From Tritrichomonas musculus (taxonomy: Eukaryota > Parabasalia > Tritrichomonadida > Tritrichomonadidae): a stretch of 64,000 bases of DNA. The DNA lies in assembly GCA_039105265.1 (NCBI GenBank), contig JAPFFF010000068.1, positions 248,001 through 312,000 of the forward strand, in the 5' to 3' direction. The translations under genes were made by a program, and so were the position numbers. This document shows positions 45,049 to 53,778 of the stretch, piece by piece; position 1 is the stretch's first letter, and the number at the start of each line of letters is the position of its first letter. Below the pieces are notes generated by a model that made no database searches, was not told the DNA's origin, and saw nothing but the letters and a program-made list of their open reading frames with translations.

Positions 45049-46128
45049 ATGAATGAATCAATCAACTATCCTTTCAAATCTAAATACAAGTACATCAAAG
45101 ACACGGGCATTAAAACCGAGCCCTATATTAAGGATTACCAATTGAAGACAGTAAAGAAACTATCAAAACCTGACTTCTCATTTGAACCGTATGCGTACGA
45201 AATTGATATAATGTTTGCATTAAATAAAGCTTATTTAGTAATAATCAATGTAAACACCAAATACCTAATTGTTGAACCAATTGATTACAAGTCTGAGTAT
45301 TATGTAATCAAAGTAATTGATAAACTAGTCAATAAAAGAAATATCAGAATTGAAACAATTAAATGTGATGGTGAAAAGGCTTTTATATCAAATGCATTCA
45401 AAAGTTATTGCAACGGTGAAGAGCAAAGATATCAATTAGACAAACACACAATTAAATTCAAAGCACCAAACAAAATAAAGTTAATCATTGATGATTCACC
45501 TTTCACGAATGCACATAAATGTGTCGATGCAGTAATCAGAACATTACGAAATGCTTTCGGTCAATCACAACAACGAATGACAAACAATGTATTGATACAA
45601 CAAACGGTTGAATGGTACAATAACACGCCTCATGCATCTCTTCGTTTATTGAATCCTTTATACACATCATTTGACGAAGAAACTGATGAATACCTTGACA
45701 AACGACAATCAAAATACATTTATCTAACACCTCAACAGATGCAAGATGACCGCGACCTTGAATGGCAATACATTAGAGCCAAATCAATGCAATTGAAAGA
45801 GATTCAACAAAAACAACGATTTAAAGGTCTTCTGTCATATAAACCCAAAAATATAATACTCATTCACACCGATTACGGAAAAACAGAAAAGAAACATGAA
45901 AAGCGAAGAAGAGTATTCAATGAACTTGCTGAATTCATTTGTTATGAATCAGGAAACGTTAAATGTAAACTATTAAATCCTTTGCGTCAAACTAACAAAA
46001 CACTGAAGAACAAAACAATAATAACAGTTCCAATCATGTACACAAAATATGTTTGTTCATCAATAGATGCTTTGAATGATGATTATAAAGTATTCTTTTT
46101 GACTTATAAAACGCAAAATGAAAGCTAA
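45049..46128 (+). CDS. Polinton retroviral-type integrase (Y)
   Basis: 359 residues. Acidic core in order: EIDIMF then a strand LVIINVNTKYLIVEPI, IKCDGEKAF, and an acidic residue before VIRTLRNAFG, then WYNNTPHASLR as in rve integrases. C-terminal basic linker (KTEKKHEKRRRVFNE) and small beta domain. Shorter than B because a segment between the second and third core motifs is absent. Overlaps the next gene by 11 bp in another frame. Confidence 0.9.
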   Translation: MNESINYPFKSKYKYIKDTGIKTEPYIKDYQLKTVKKLSKPDFSFEPYAYEIDIMFALNKAYLVIINVNTKYLIVEPIDYKSEYYVIKVIDKLVNKRNIRIETIKCDGEKAFISNAFKSYCNGEEQRYQLDKHTIKFKAPNKIKLIIDDSPFTNAHKCVDAVIRTLRNAFGQSQQRMTNNVLIQQTVEWYNNTPHASLRLLNPLYTSFDEETDEYLDKRQSKYIYLTPQQMQDDRDLEWQYIRAKSMQLKEIQQKQRFKGLLSYKPKNIILIHTDYGKTEKKHEKRRRVFNELAEFICYESGNVKCKLLNPLRQTNKTLKNKTIITVPIMYTKYVCSSIDALNDDYKVFFLTYKTQNES

Positions 46129-46468
46129 ACAACCAATCACAAAACGATACTATCACACACAATCAAAAGATTTTAATCTTCCTGATGATTTCGTTTATAG
46201 TCGCAACAAGAAGTACATTGTTGTTCAGTATTGTGGGGCTGTTGTCAATCAACATATTGTCGGTGATTTGATGGTTCATTCAGATATAGTTGAATTCATG
46301 CCTTTCTGTGACCATTTCATTATGCTTGCTAACAGACGACAAACCAAATACAGAAAATATGAGTGTCTGAACAACACAAAAAAAGAATATCATTTATGGT
46401 TCACAGATATGAAAGGAAACGTTATTGAACCTGAATCATTTATATTCAGTTGTCTTTTGATTTATTAA
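46118..46468 (+). CDS. Conserved small Polinton protein (116 aa, Y), possible minor capsid
   Basis: Clear orthologue of B 23027-23404 with conserved blocks throughout (ITKRYYHTQ, SRNKKYIVVQY, VGDLMVHSDIV, FIMLANRRQTKYRKYE). Beta-rich with a hydrophobic terminal strand. The 11-bp overlap with the integrase suggests co-expression. Function unknown; a small capsid protein is the best guess. Confidence 0.65.
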   Translation: MKAKQPITKRYYHTQSKDFNLPDDFVYSRNKKYIVVQYCGAVVNQHIVGDLMVHSDIVEFMPFCDHFIMLANRRQTKYRKYECLNNTKKEYHLWFTDMKGNVIEPESFIFSCLLIY

Positions 46469-46480
46469 TGACTATTCAAA

Positions 46481-47599
46481 ATGGATTCTCATGTATTTTA
46501 TTTAAATCCGAATCAATTGGCTGATATGAGTAATTATAAAATTAATGGTGTAGCACCGATTGCATTTGCTATGATTACGACTACTGAATCAAGGTCAATT
46601 TATATTTTTCCATCAACTTTTACATTTCCGAGGCAAGTTCAAAGTATTTATAAAGGTACAACATTAACGACTAGACCTGCATGGATGTTATATTTAATTG
46701 GTGATGGAATTTATAGTCCGTCATACATATTTATACGAAAGATACTACCAGGATTTCAAGAACCTGTATTTGTATTATTAAATGATAACACACCTAAAGA
46801 TATAACAAATTATTATGTAGAATATGATGGTGAAGCTTATTTTAATAGAGTAAATTTCGCTTTTACTTATGAGGTATTCATGAATGCATTTAATAATATA
46901 ATTACTGCAGCTGATACAGGTTATAATCCTAATGCAAATAAAACATATATATCATTCACCGTTTATGATAATCCAAACTTAATACCGATAATTGATTTCT
47001 ATGATAACACAGAACCAGGTTCTGACACCAATGATATTAGAATACAAACAATGAACGATTTAAATCAAAATACGAATTATAAACCGAAGAAACCTGCACA
47101 TTTAGGTTTTCGAAATGATACTATATTCACTGAATATCCTATATTCAAACCAAATATAAAACCCGATAACGAAACAACAGCAAATGAAACAACAGAAAAT
47201 ATTAAATCATTAACTCCCAATCCACCAAGAAAGCATAAATCAAAAGAAAATGATAACAAAGTTCATTTTTCAGCATCAGCCATAAGTACAAAACCAAATT
47301 ATCCAACAAGCTATGAACCTATGGAAATTGAAGACGATTGGCATGTAAGAAATCAAAATCAATCACAAGGCTTTTATTTTGAAACACCAAATCCTAATAA
47401 GACATCAAATTATTCTGAACGACAACAAAACATAAATAATGATACTTTTGAAGACTTGTCAACTTCACTTGATAATCAGCAAGACCAGAAGCAACAACCA
47501 CAATCAACAAAACGTTATAGTTTTAGAATCGTTTCAGACCCAAATGACAAAAATAATAATAATAATAATAACAATAATGGAGGTTTTGATTTAAATTAA
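46481..47599 (+). CDS. Polinton Y protein of unknown function (372 aa)
   Basis: Residues 1-180 form a beta-rich domain (many Tyr, Phe, Ile strands). Residues 185-372 are disordered, with Asn/Thr/Pro/Lys-rich sequence and an Asn homopolymer (encoded by AAT repeats at 47552-47577) near the end. Its place and two-part plan match the 419-aa gene of B despite low identity. The stop abuts the stop of the convergent next gene with no base between. No catalytic motif. Confidence 0.6.
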   Translation: MDSHVFYLNPNQLADMSNYKINGVAPIAFAMITTTESRSIYIFPSTFTFPRQVQSIYKGTTLTTRPAWMLYLIGDGIYSPSYIFIRKILPGFQEPVFVLLNDNTPKDITNYYVEYDGEAYFNRVNFAFTYEVFMNAFNNIITAADTGYNPNANKTYISFTVYDNPNLIPIIDFYDNTEPGSDTNDIRIQTMNDLNQNTNYKPKKPAHLGFRNDTIFTEYPIFKPNIKPDNETTANETTENIKSLTPNPPRKHKSKENDNKVHFSASAISTKPNYPTSYEPMEIEDDWHVRNQNQSQGFYFETPNPNKTSNYSERQQNINNDTFEDLSTSLDNQQDQKQQPQSTKRYSFRIVSDPNDKNNNNNNNNNGGFDLN

Positions 47600-49894
47600 T
47601 TATTCATTATTCATTCTTTGATGTAATGGTTTAAGATTAACAGCAAAATTATCATATTTATTTTTGTTCTGCAATTTGCTTTCTTTAAGTTGTGCTTTGA
47701 ATGCTGTGTATCCACAATTTGGATATATATCTCTTTCTATTGCTGCAGAGATTCGTTTAATGAAATTATCTTTAACGTTCTTAATATCTTCTGGCGATGC
47801 TTCTTTAATTCCTTCTGCATTTCGTTTCAACCTGTTATATCCTTCTTGCTTACTTACATCAACATTGAAACCAACACCAAAGACAACATAATCAATGTAA
47901 TGCATTAATTCAGTAAATTGTTTACCCCAATTACTTGGTTCAGCCTTTAATTCTCCTGATGTGATATCAATAGCTTTATCAATAATCTTCTCAACATATG
48001 ATTGAACATTCTTTCCTAATACTGAAACATATTCTTTATTGTTCTGTTGTTTCCAATATATCCATTGTTCATATGTTAATATCTTTCCATTGAACTTATT
48101 GTCTTGAATTATTTCTTTGAAAGGAGCATCAAAGAGATAAGCAAATAACATATTTGATACAGCAAGGTAATTGATGAGTTTCTTCAAAGGAGATAATACA
48201 AAGAATTGTTCGTCATTCCAATACACTTTCCAGACTTTAGAAAAGATTGATGACCAATAAGAACTTGGTGTAATACGTTTGCTGACTCTTGCTTTTCCCA
48301 GACCCATAGGACCGTAATAATTTTCTAGCTCTTGCATTTCTTTTCCCTTTGTTAATTTGTATTGACCAGCATCCCAATCAATTTTCTTGATATCTTTATC
48401 AAATAATGATTGAATCCATTTATTGAACGGCATTTCTTTTCTTTCTTGTTTTGTTTTAATAACAGATTTCCAAACTTTCTTGTAAGGAGAAGCAAATACA
48501 AGCTTGTATCCGTTAATGATTGAAGGATTACCGTTCCTATCAATTAAAACAACATCATCAACTTTATCACCGTTCAAGTCTGTTATTGAGTTTCCTAACG
48601 GGTCTTTGGCATTTTCTGGTAATAAACGATATCTTGGTTTACCGTCTTTATCAACTGAATTCTTACAGTATTCAATAGCTGTATCACGACAAGCTGCATT
48701 CGGAATGTATTTGATTCTGAAGTTTCCGTTAATAATCATATCAATAAATTTATCTCTGTAATAGGATATATTACCACCAACCCGAGGTATTTCAAGCTTG
48801 TCAAATGAATCCTTTAATGTTGAGTTAACAAGAGGCATATCTTTTTTATCACGACGTCCGCGAGTATTCTTTGAGGGTTGCTTTGCATTTCTTATTAATT
48901 CATCAAGTATTTCAGCATCTGCTTTGTTATCTTCTGCATATCCTTTGTATTTCCTTGCAAAAGGTGATTTAATTTCTTGTGCTTCTTCTTCATTATCAAC
49001 ATATCTGTATGGTTGTTTTGCAGGTGTTTTTGTATATCTGTATGCTTCGGTTGCTGCTTCATCATCATCATGCCAATCATCTAATTCATCATCATATAAT
49101 GATTGAAGAGGTCCGTTATTATTGTTGTTGTCGTCTGCCATTTTATTAGTTGAAAAATTATTTTTATTGTGTTCCTTTGATGGTTCAATAAAAGAATCAG
49201 ATAAATCATCGTTTTTCAATATTAATGACTCAGAATCTGATTCGCTTAATGTTATATTAATTAATGAATCTTCACTGTCTTTAGGCAATTGTATTGTCGA
49301 GTCATTTTCATCAGAATCACTCGGAGTTATGCGTTTTCTTCTTGGTGTTCTTCGTTTATTAGTATCAAGTGTTGGTTCATGTATGCTTGTTCTCTTTCTT
49401 CTTCCTTTGTTGGTTTGTGGTGTTTGACTCTTTCTCGGTGGTTTGATGGGTGATGAACGAAAACCGTCAGAGCTATAATTTAAATCATCATTGACAACAA
49501 TATTAAAGTAATTGATAATGATATCAAGACTTTTTTTATCTGTTGTGTACTCTTTTAAACTAAGGAATCGATTGCCTTTACTTTTAATACCAGCATTGAT
49601 TTTGTTCATCAATGAAACAAATCGACGAAACTTGACTTTCATTTCACGAATCTTTCCCACACTTCTTCCTGTATATTCATTGTTTTGTATTTGATACAAC
49701 AAATTAATTAAATCATTGGGGTGTTCTAGTTTGTATGTACTGAGAAACGTGTTCTTAAAATAATCTATCGGGTCCTCTAGTTCTTCATCATCATCAGGTT
49801 TAGATACCTCACTATCAAATATAGTTTCATCATCAATATTACTTAAATCTAATTCAAAGCTATCAGATGAATTATTTTTATCTTGTTTTGACAT
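47600..49894 (-). CDS. Polinton Y protein of unknown function (764 aa)
   Basis: N-terminal ~150 residues are acidic then helical. About 155-260 alternates basic and Ser/Asp-rich tracts (RKSQTPQTNKGRRKRT, RRTPRRKRITPSDSDEND). Residues ~360-760 form a larger folded domain with many aromatic residues. The C-terminal part corresponds to the ORF at 21170-21679 in B. No enzyme motif recognised. A protein-primed polymerase needs a terminal protein, and this large basic protein is one candidate, but nothing in the sequence proves it. Divergent from the fibre-like gene, 22 bp between starts. Confidence 0.6.
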   Translation of the reverse strand: MSKQDKNNSSDSFELDLSNIDDETIFDSEVSKPDDDEELEDPIDYFKNTFLSTYKLEHPNDLINLLYQIQNNEYTGRSVGKIREMKVKFRRFVSLMNKINAGIKSKGNRFLSLKEYTTDKKSLDIIINYFNIVVNDDLNYSSDGFRSSPIKPPRKSQTPQTNKGRRKRTSIHEPTLDTNKRRTPRRKRITPSDSDENDSTIQLPKDSEDSLINITLSESDSESLILKNDDLSDSFIEPSKEHNKNNFSTNKMADDNNNNNGPLQSLYDDELDDWHDDDEAATEAYRYTKTPAKQPYRYVDNEEEAQEIKSPFARKYKGYAEDNKADAEILDELIRNAKQPSKNTRGRRDKKDMPLVNSTLKDSFDKLEIPRVGGNISYYRDKFIDMIINGNFRIKYIPNAACRDTAIEYCKNSVDKDGKPRYRLLPENAKDPLGNSITDLNGDKVDDVVLIDRNGNPSIINGYKLVFASPYKKVWKSVIKTKQERKEMPFNKWIQSLFDKDIKKIDWDAGQYKLTKGKEMQELENYYGPMGLGKARVSKRITPSSYWSSIFSKVWKVYWNDEQFFVLSPLKKLINYLAVSNMLFAYLFDAPFKEIIQDNKFNGKILTYEQWIYWKQQNNKEYVSVLGKNVQSYVEKIIDKAIDITSGELKAEPSNWGKQFTELMHYIDYVVFGVGFNVDVSKQEGYNRLKRNAEGIKEASPEDIKNVKDNFIKRISAAIERDIYPNCGYTAFKAQLKESKLQNKNKYDNFAVNLKPLHQRMNNE

Positions 49895-49916
49895 TGTTTA
49901 GTTTCTAATAAATTGA

Positions 49917-52900
49917 ATGTTTACGATTGAGCAGAGCGGACACATAACAAAAACAAATACTATTGACGGATTGATTAACGAATACATTAAAAGATATGTC
50001 GATAATTATGTTATCAAAGGTGATACATCGAACGGAAACGTAGGGATTTCAAACGGAAATGGAATCACTAAGGAACAATTGAATGAAGCAGTTAACGGAT
50101 TGCGTGATTATGTTATCAACAATTATGCTTTATCAACTGATATACCTGAACCAATTGATATAACGAATTATGCATTGAAGACGGATATACCAGAAGTACT
50201 CAAAAATAGTGAGTTGCAATTGAACATAAAAGAACTATTACCCGACGAAATGTTTCAGAAATTGATGGCTGAAGATGATAAACCATTATCAGCTCAAGCA
50301 TCAATGTGTTTAACAAGTATAGCAGTTAATGAAGGTTTTCAATCGGCTTTGGATGATTGTGCCGAACGATATGTTCCAAAAGATGATTTGAAGAATTACA
50401 TCACGAGAGATAATTTGACTGTATCAACTGAATACACAATTGAAATCAAGACATATATGTTTCCTAATATAGGTCCAGTACCAGAAGAATATGAAGAAAA
50501 CGGAATGGATACATCTCACGTTTTACCGTTCAAAGAAGGAACACATTTGGTTGGTTATAAATTAGACAATAGTGGTAATATATTCCATTTTGATATCAGA
50601 TTTAAGACAAATGAATTATATGCTGATGATGAATATAACGTTAAACAACATGAAGCTGAAGGATTTGAAAGTGAAGGGGAGTATTTTGAATTAGTGTGGG
50701 ATGAATTTACTGGAGCAATTTATGATAGATATCAATACCTTCCAATAACAATAACATTAGCAGAAACAAATGATGAATTAGCATTGAAGAGTGATATACC
50801 TGAACCTGTTGATTTGACACCGTATTATACTAGTGCACAAGCTGATGAGAAGTTCGTCGATGAGGATGAATTGGCTTATGAATTAGATAAGTATGAAACG
50901 AAAACAGTCGCAGAAGGAAAATATGCAATGAAGAGTGAAATCCCAGAGATTATTGAGGGACAAACAACAATTCAATTCGAAATCGTCAATAATACAATTC
51001 CTGATTTGGATTACAACACATATCATGAAATGATTGAGCAATACGGGTTGGATATTGTTTCATCAAACAGTTTTTATACGGGTCATTATGTTCATGTAGA
51101 CTATTCGTACAATGACGATGATGACGAACAACCCTCTCAGATAATGCGTATCGAAGGAAAAGATTCAAGTATTTGGTTTTTGTATGACAGCCATGAATTA
51201 ATCAATCCAGGAACTGGCGATACACCAGAAGTTTTATCGTGTTCAATTACCAAAACTATCGAACCAACAGACAGAAACGCTTATTCAGCTAGATATGTGT
51301 CGAATACTTATGCATTGAAGACGGATATACCAGAACCAGTTGACTTGACACCGTATTATACTAGTGCACAAGCTGATGAGAAGTTTGTTGATGAAGATGA
51401 ATTAGCTTATGAATTAGATAAGTATGCATTGAAAACAGATATACCAACAATTCCAACTGATTTGGTTAATGAATCTGCATTGAATACTGCATTATACGGA
51501 ACTGAATTGAATATTGAATATCCGAATCCCGTTCGTGATTATATATTTGTAAAACCATACTTACCAGAAACCGATATACATGTGATATTTGATGTTAATT
51601 GGGGTTCTAACAAGGATTACATTAACAATATTCAACATTTTGATTTGATATTCAAGCCTTATGAAAAATATATGAGAGGGTATAGAATGATGTTAGATAA
51701 TGGATTATCTATTGTATGGTATGACCGTGGCGAATTTATGTTGTGTAATTCAAGTGGCAATACTCAATGGTTAATCAACGTCATTAAAGCACAAATCGAA
51801 TCACCATTTATTAAAACTGCAAATGTTGTTGATGAAAATCCAGAACAAATCACAATTCAATGTACACAGAATGAAAGTGGTTGTGTAGTTCCTGATGATG
51901 ATATAAGAAGAGTATTCACAACCAAAAATATTATCGTCAAATTCAAACGAAATGCTGATGATGCATCATATGAAGAAGTTGAATACGAATACAGTTTATA
52001 TAAAAGTTTGAATATGATTTACAAATCAACAAGCAATGAATTAATAAATATTAATTATAATACCCATATCGTTTCATTGAGAGCTGAGGACGATACACTG
52101 ACTAATATATATGATGCATCTATCACATTAATCAGCATCCGACCTGTGAATGATGATATGATTACTTCGGTGAAATATGTAAATGATAACTTTGTATTGA
52201 AGTCAAACGTCATAACAGAAGAACAACTAATAAAAAAATGTGCTATTGATTGCGGACCGATTACAGAGGGCGGTGAAATATCAATTCATTATCTAAAACT
52301 TGAAGATAAGGTAATTAAACTGGAATATATAGTAGGTGATTATGCGCTATGTTTGGAAATAAGAATATTGTTCTATGATACAACTGGAAATCCTCATAAC
52401 ATTGTTCTTGTATTACATCAAAGAACTGTGTATTTCGACAATTTCAAATTCCCATTCTATTATGAAGACACTGTTGATATAGCATCAGGAAGACCCCTGA
52501 CATATAATTTCCCAATAAGTGGATATTCTTGGACAACTACTCAGGAATTATTAGATGCTAAACAAATATATTCAAGATGCATCATGTCCCGAGGTTATTT
52601 ATCAAAATTTAAGGCTGCTATTTACGGAACGCAATCAAACACAACAATCACACATTACTCTCCGATTGAATCATCAATGAACTCTGTTAGTGATTTCGTT
52701 ATAGGTTCTCCAGTGTATATGACAGGTAAGGTTTACAAACATGTTGGTGATGAATGGAAACCATCAACAGCAGATGATACAACTGATTGTATTTGTAGTG
52801 TCAAAACATCAGGAACATGGAAGGAGTATGTCGGTATATGTGTGAGAATCGATGACAAAAATAAATGTATCACATTTAGTTCACATGGTGATTATATGGT

Positions 52901-53078
52901 TCGCGTTAATGATTCATCATGTTATTCAATCGGTGATGAGGTGTTTATCGATAATGAAGACAATAAGCTGAAAGTTCTTTCAGGAGAGACAGCAATAACA
53001 TCAAAAATAAAACGTATGACTGTTGGAATCATTACAAGTATCATTGATGAAAGAACATTAGCTGTATTCAAAGAGTAA
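49917..53078 (+). CDS. Polinton fibre-like protein (1053 aa, Y)
   Basis: Repeating motifs typical of trimeric fibres: several copies of YALKTDIPE, and two copies of a ~32-residue block (PVDLTPYYTSAQADEKFV... to ...YELDKY) at about residues 296-327 and 473-504. Between them are beta domains. The GTHLVG...FDIRF domain (near 210-290) is related to the 622-aa protein inside the MULE. The C-terminal ~150 residues form a separate beta domain (IGSPVYMTGKVYKHV to AVFKE) like phage-type receptor-binding heads. Probably a surface attachment protein. Single-strand gene with no palindromes noticed inside. Confidence 0.75.
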   Translation: MFTIEQSGHITKTNTIDGLINEYIKRYVDNYVIKGDTSNGNVGISNGNGITKEQLNEAVNGLRDYVINNYALSTDIPEPIDITNYALKTDIPEVLKNSELQLNIKELLPDEMFQKLMAEDDKPLSAQASMCLTSIAVNEGFQSALDDCAERYVPKDDLKNYITRDNLTVSTEYTIEIKTYMFPNIGPVPEEYEENGMDTSHVLPFKEGTHLVGYKLDNSGNIFHFDIRFKTNELYADDEYNVKQHEAEGFESEGEYFELVWDEFTGAIYDRYQYLPITITLAETNDELALKSDIPEPVDLTPYYTSAQADEKFVDEDELAYELDKYETKTVAEGKYAMKSEIPEIIEGQTTIQFEIVNNTIPDLDYNTYHEMIEQYGLDIVSSNSFYTGHYVHVDYSYNDDDDEQPSQIMRIEGKDSSIWFLYDSHELINPGTGDTPEVLSCSITKTIEPTDRNAYSARYVSNTYALKTDIPEPVDLTPYYTSAQADEKFVDEDELAYELDKYALKTDIPTIPTDLVNESALNTALYGTELNIEYPNPVRDYIFVKPYLPETDIHVIFDVNWGSNKDYINNIQHFDLIFKPYEKYMRGYRMMLDNGLSIVWYDRGEFMLCNSSGNTQWLINVIKAQIESPFIKTANVVDENPEQITIQCTQNESGCVVPDDDIRRVFTTKNIIVKFKRNADDASYEEVEYEYSLYKSLNMIYKSTSNELININYNTHIVSLRAEDDTLTNIYDASITLISIRPVNDDMITSVKYVNDNFVLKSNVITEEQLIKKCAIDCGPITEGGEISIHYLKLEDKVIKLEYIVGDYALCLEIRILFYDTTGNPHNIVLVLHQRTVYFDNFKFPFYYEDTVDIASGRPLTYNFPISGYSWTTTQELLDAKQIYSRCIMSRGYLSKFKAAIYGTQSNTTITHYSPIESSMNSVSDFVIGSPVYMTGKVYKHVGDEWKPSTADDTTDCICSVKTSGTWKEYVGICVRIDDKNKCITFSSHGDYMVRVNDSSCYSIGDEVFIDNEDNKLKVLSGETAITSKIKRMTVGIITSIIDERTLAVFKE

Positions 53079-53084
53079 ATCAAA

Positions 53085-53723
53085 TCAAATCAAATCATGT
53101 TGATGTTTGAATCTATTAATATATACGCTAACTTTTTGATTATTTATATCGTTCATTGAAATAAATTCATTGCCTGATTTATTTGTATTGATATGAAGAA
53201 TTTTATAAATATTATCAGTAATCTTTGCATAAAAAATGTCTTCATTATTAGTATCATCATGGTAATAATAATACGTGTTTTCTTCAAATTCTTTCCTTTC
53301 TGTCTTTGTTTCATAGAAATCAATAACAATTGCATCATCAGGTATGTCATCAATGAATTCATATTGAATACCTTTATAATTTGATTTATTTTTATTATTC
53401 TCTGAACTTGATACAAATCGTAAATTATCAAGATGATAATCAGTTTTGATTCTATTCTTATGGTCGACTTGTGGTAGATTATTAGGGTTTTCAATAAATT
53501 GCTTTGCTACAAGAATATGTTTATAATATATTTTGTTATTTAGGTTTACACACGGATAAACATTTTGTCTGTATTCACCTTCAGCTATTATTTTTCCTGT
53601 TTTCTTATTCTTGATGTTATAAGGGAAAGTTGTTTGAATTTCATAATCACTTTCAAAACCTTTCAAAGGTTCAAATTCAGCTTCAGCATTTTCAATTTGT
53701 GTTTGTTCAGTTGGTTGACTCAT
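53085..53723 (-). CDS. NUMOD4/HNH homing-endonuclease-like protein (212 aa)
   Basis: Residues ~17-30 (FEPLKGFESDYEI) match the start of NUMOD4. Residues ~60-115 carry an HNH motif (YKHILVAKQFIENP, VDHKNRIKTDYHLDNLRFVSSSENN) as in phage and giant-virus homing endonucleases. The C-terminal ~100 residues are unassigned. Free-standing and tail-to-tail with the fibre-like gene, 55 bp downstream of the polymerase stop on the same strand. Could be a selfish gene, or could act in replication or recombination of the element. Not found in B, where another HNH-like domain lies within the polymerase (as also in Y). Confidence 0.82.
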   Translation of the reverse strand: MSQPTEQTQIENAEAEFEPLKGFESDYEIQTTFPYNIKNKKTGKIIAEGEYRQNVYPCVNLNNKIYYKHILVAKQFIENPNNLPQVDHKNRIKTDYHLDNLRFVSSSENNKNKSNYKGIQYEFIDDIPDDAIVIDFYETKTERKEFEENTYYYYHDDTNNEDIFYAKITDNIYKILHINTNKSGNEFISMNDINNQKVSVYINRFKHQHDLI

Positions 53724-53778
53724 TTATAACAAAAATAAAAAAATTGATTTTTTAAAATAAAATCATCAAATTAATTAT

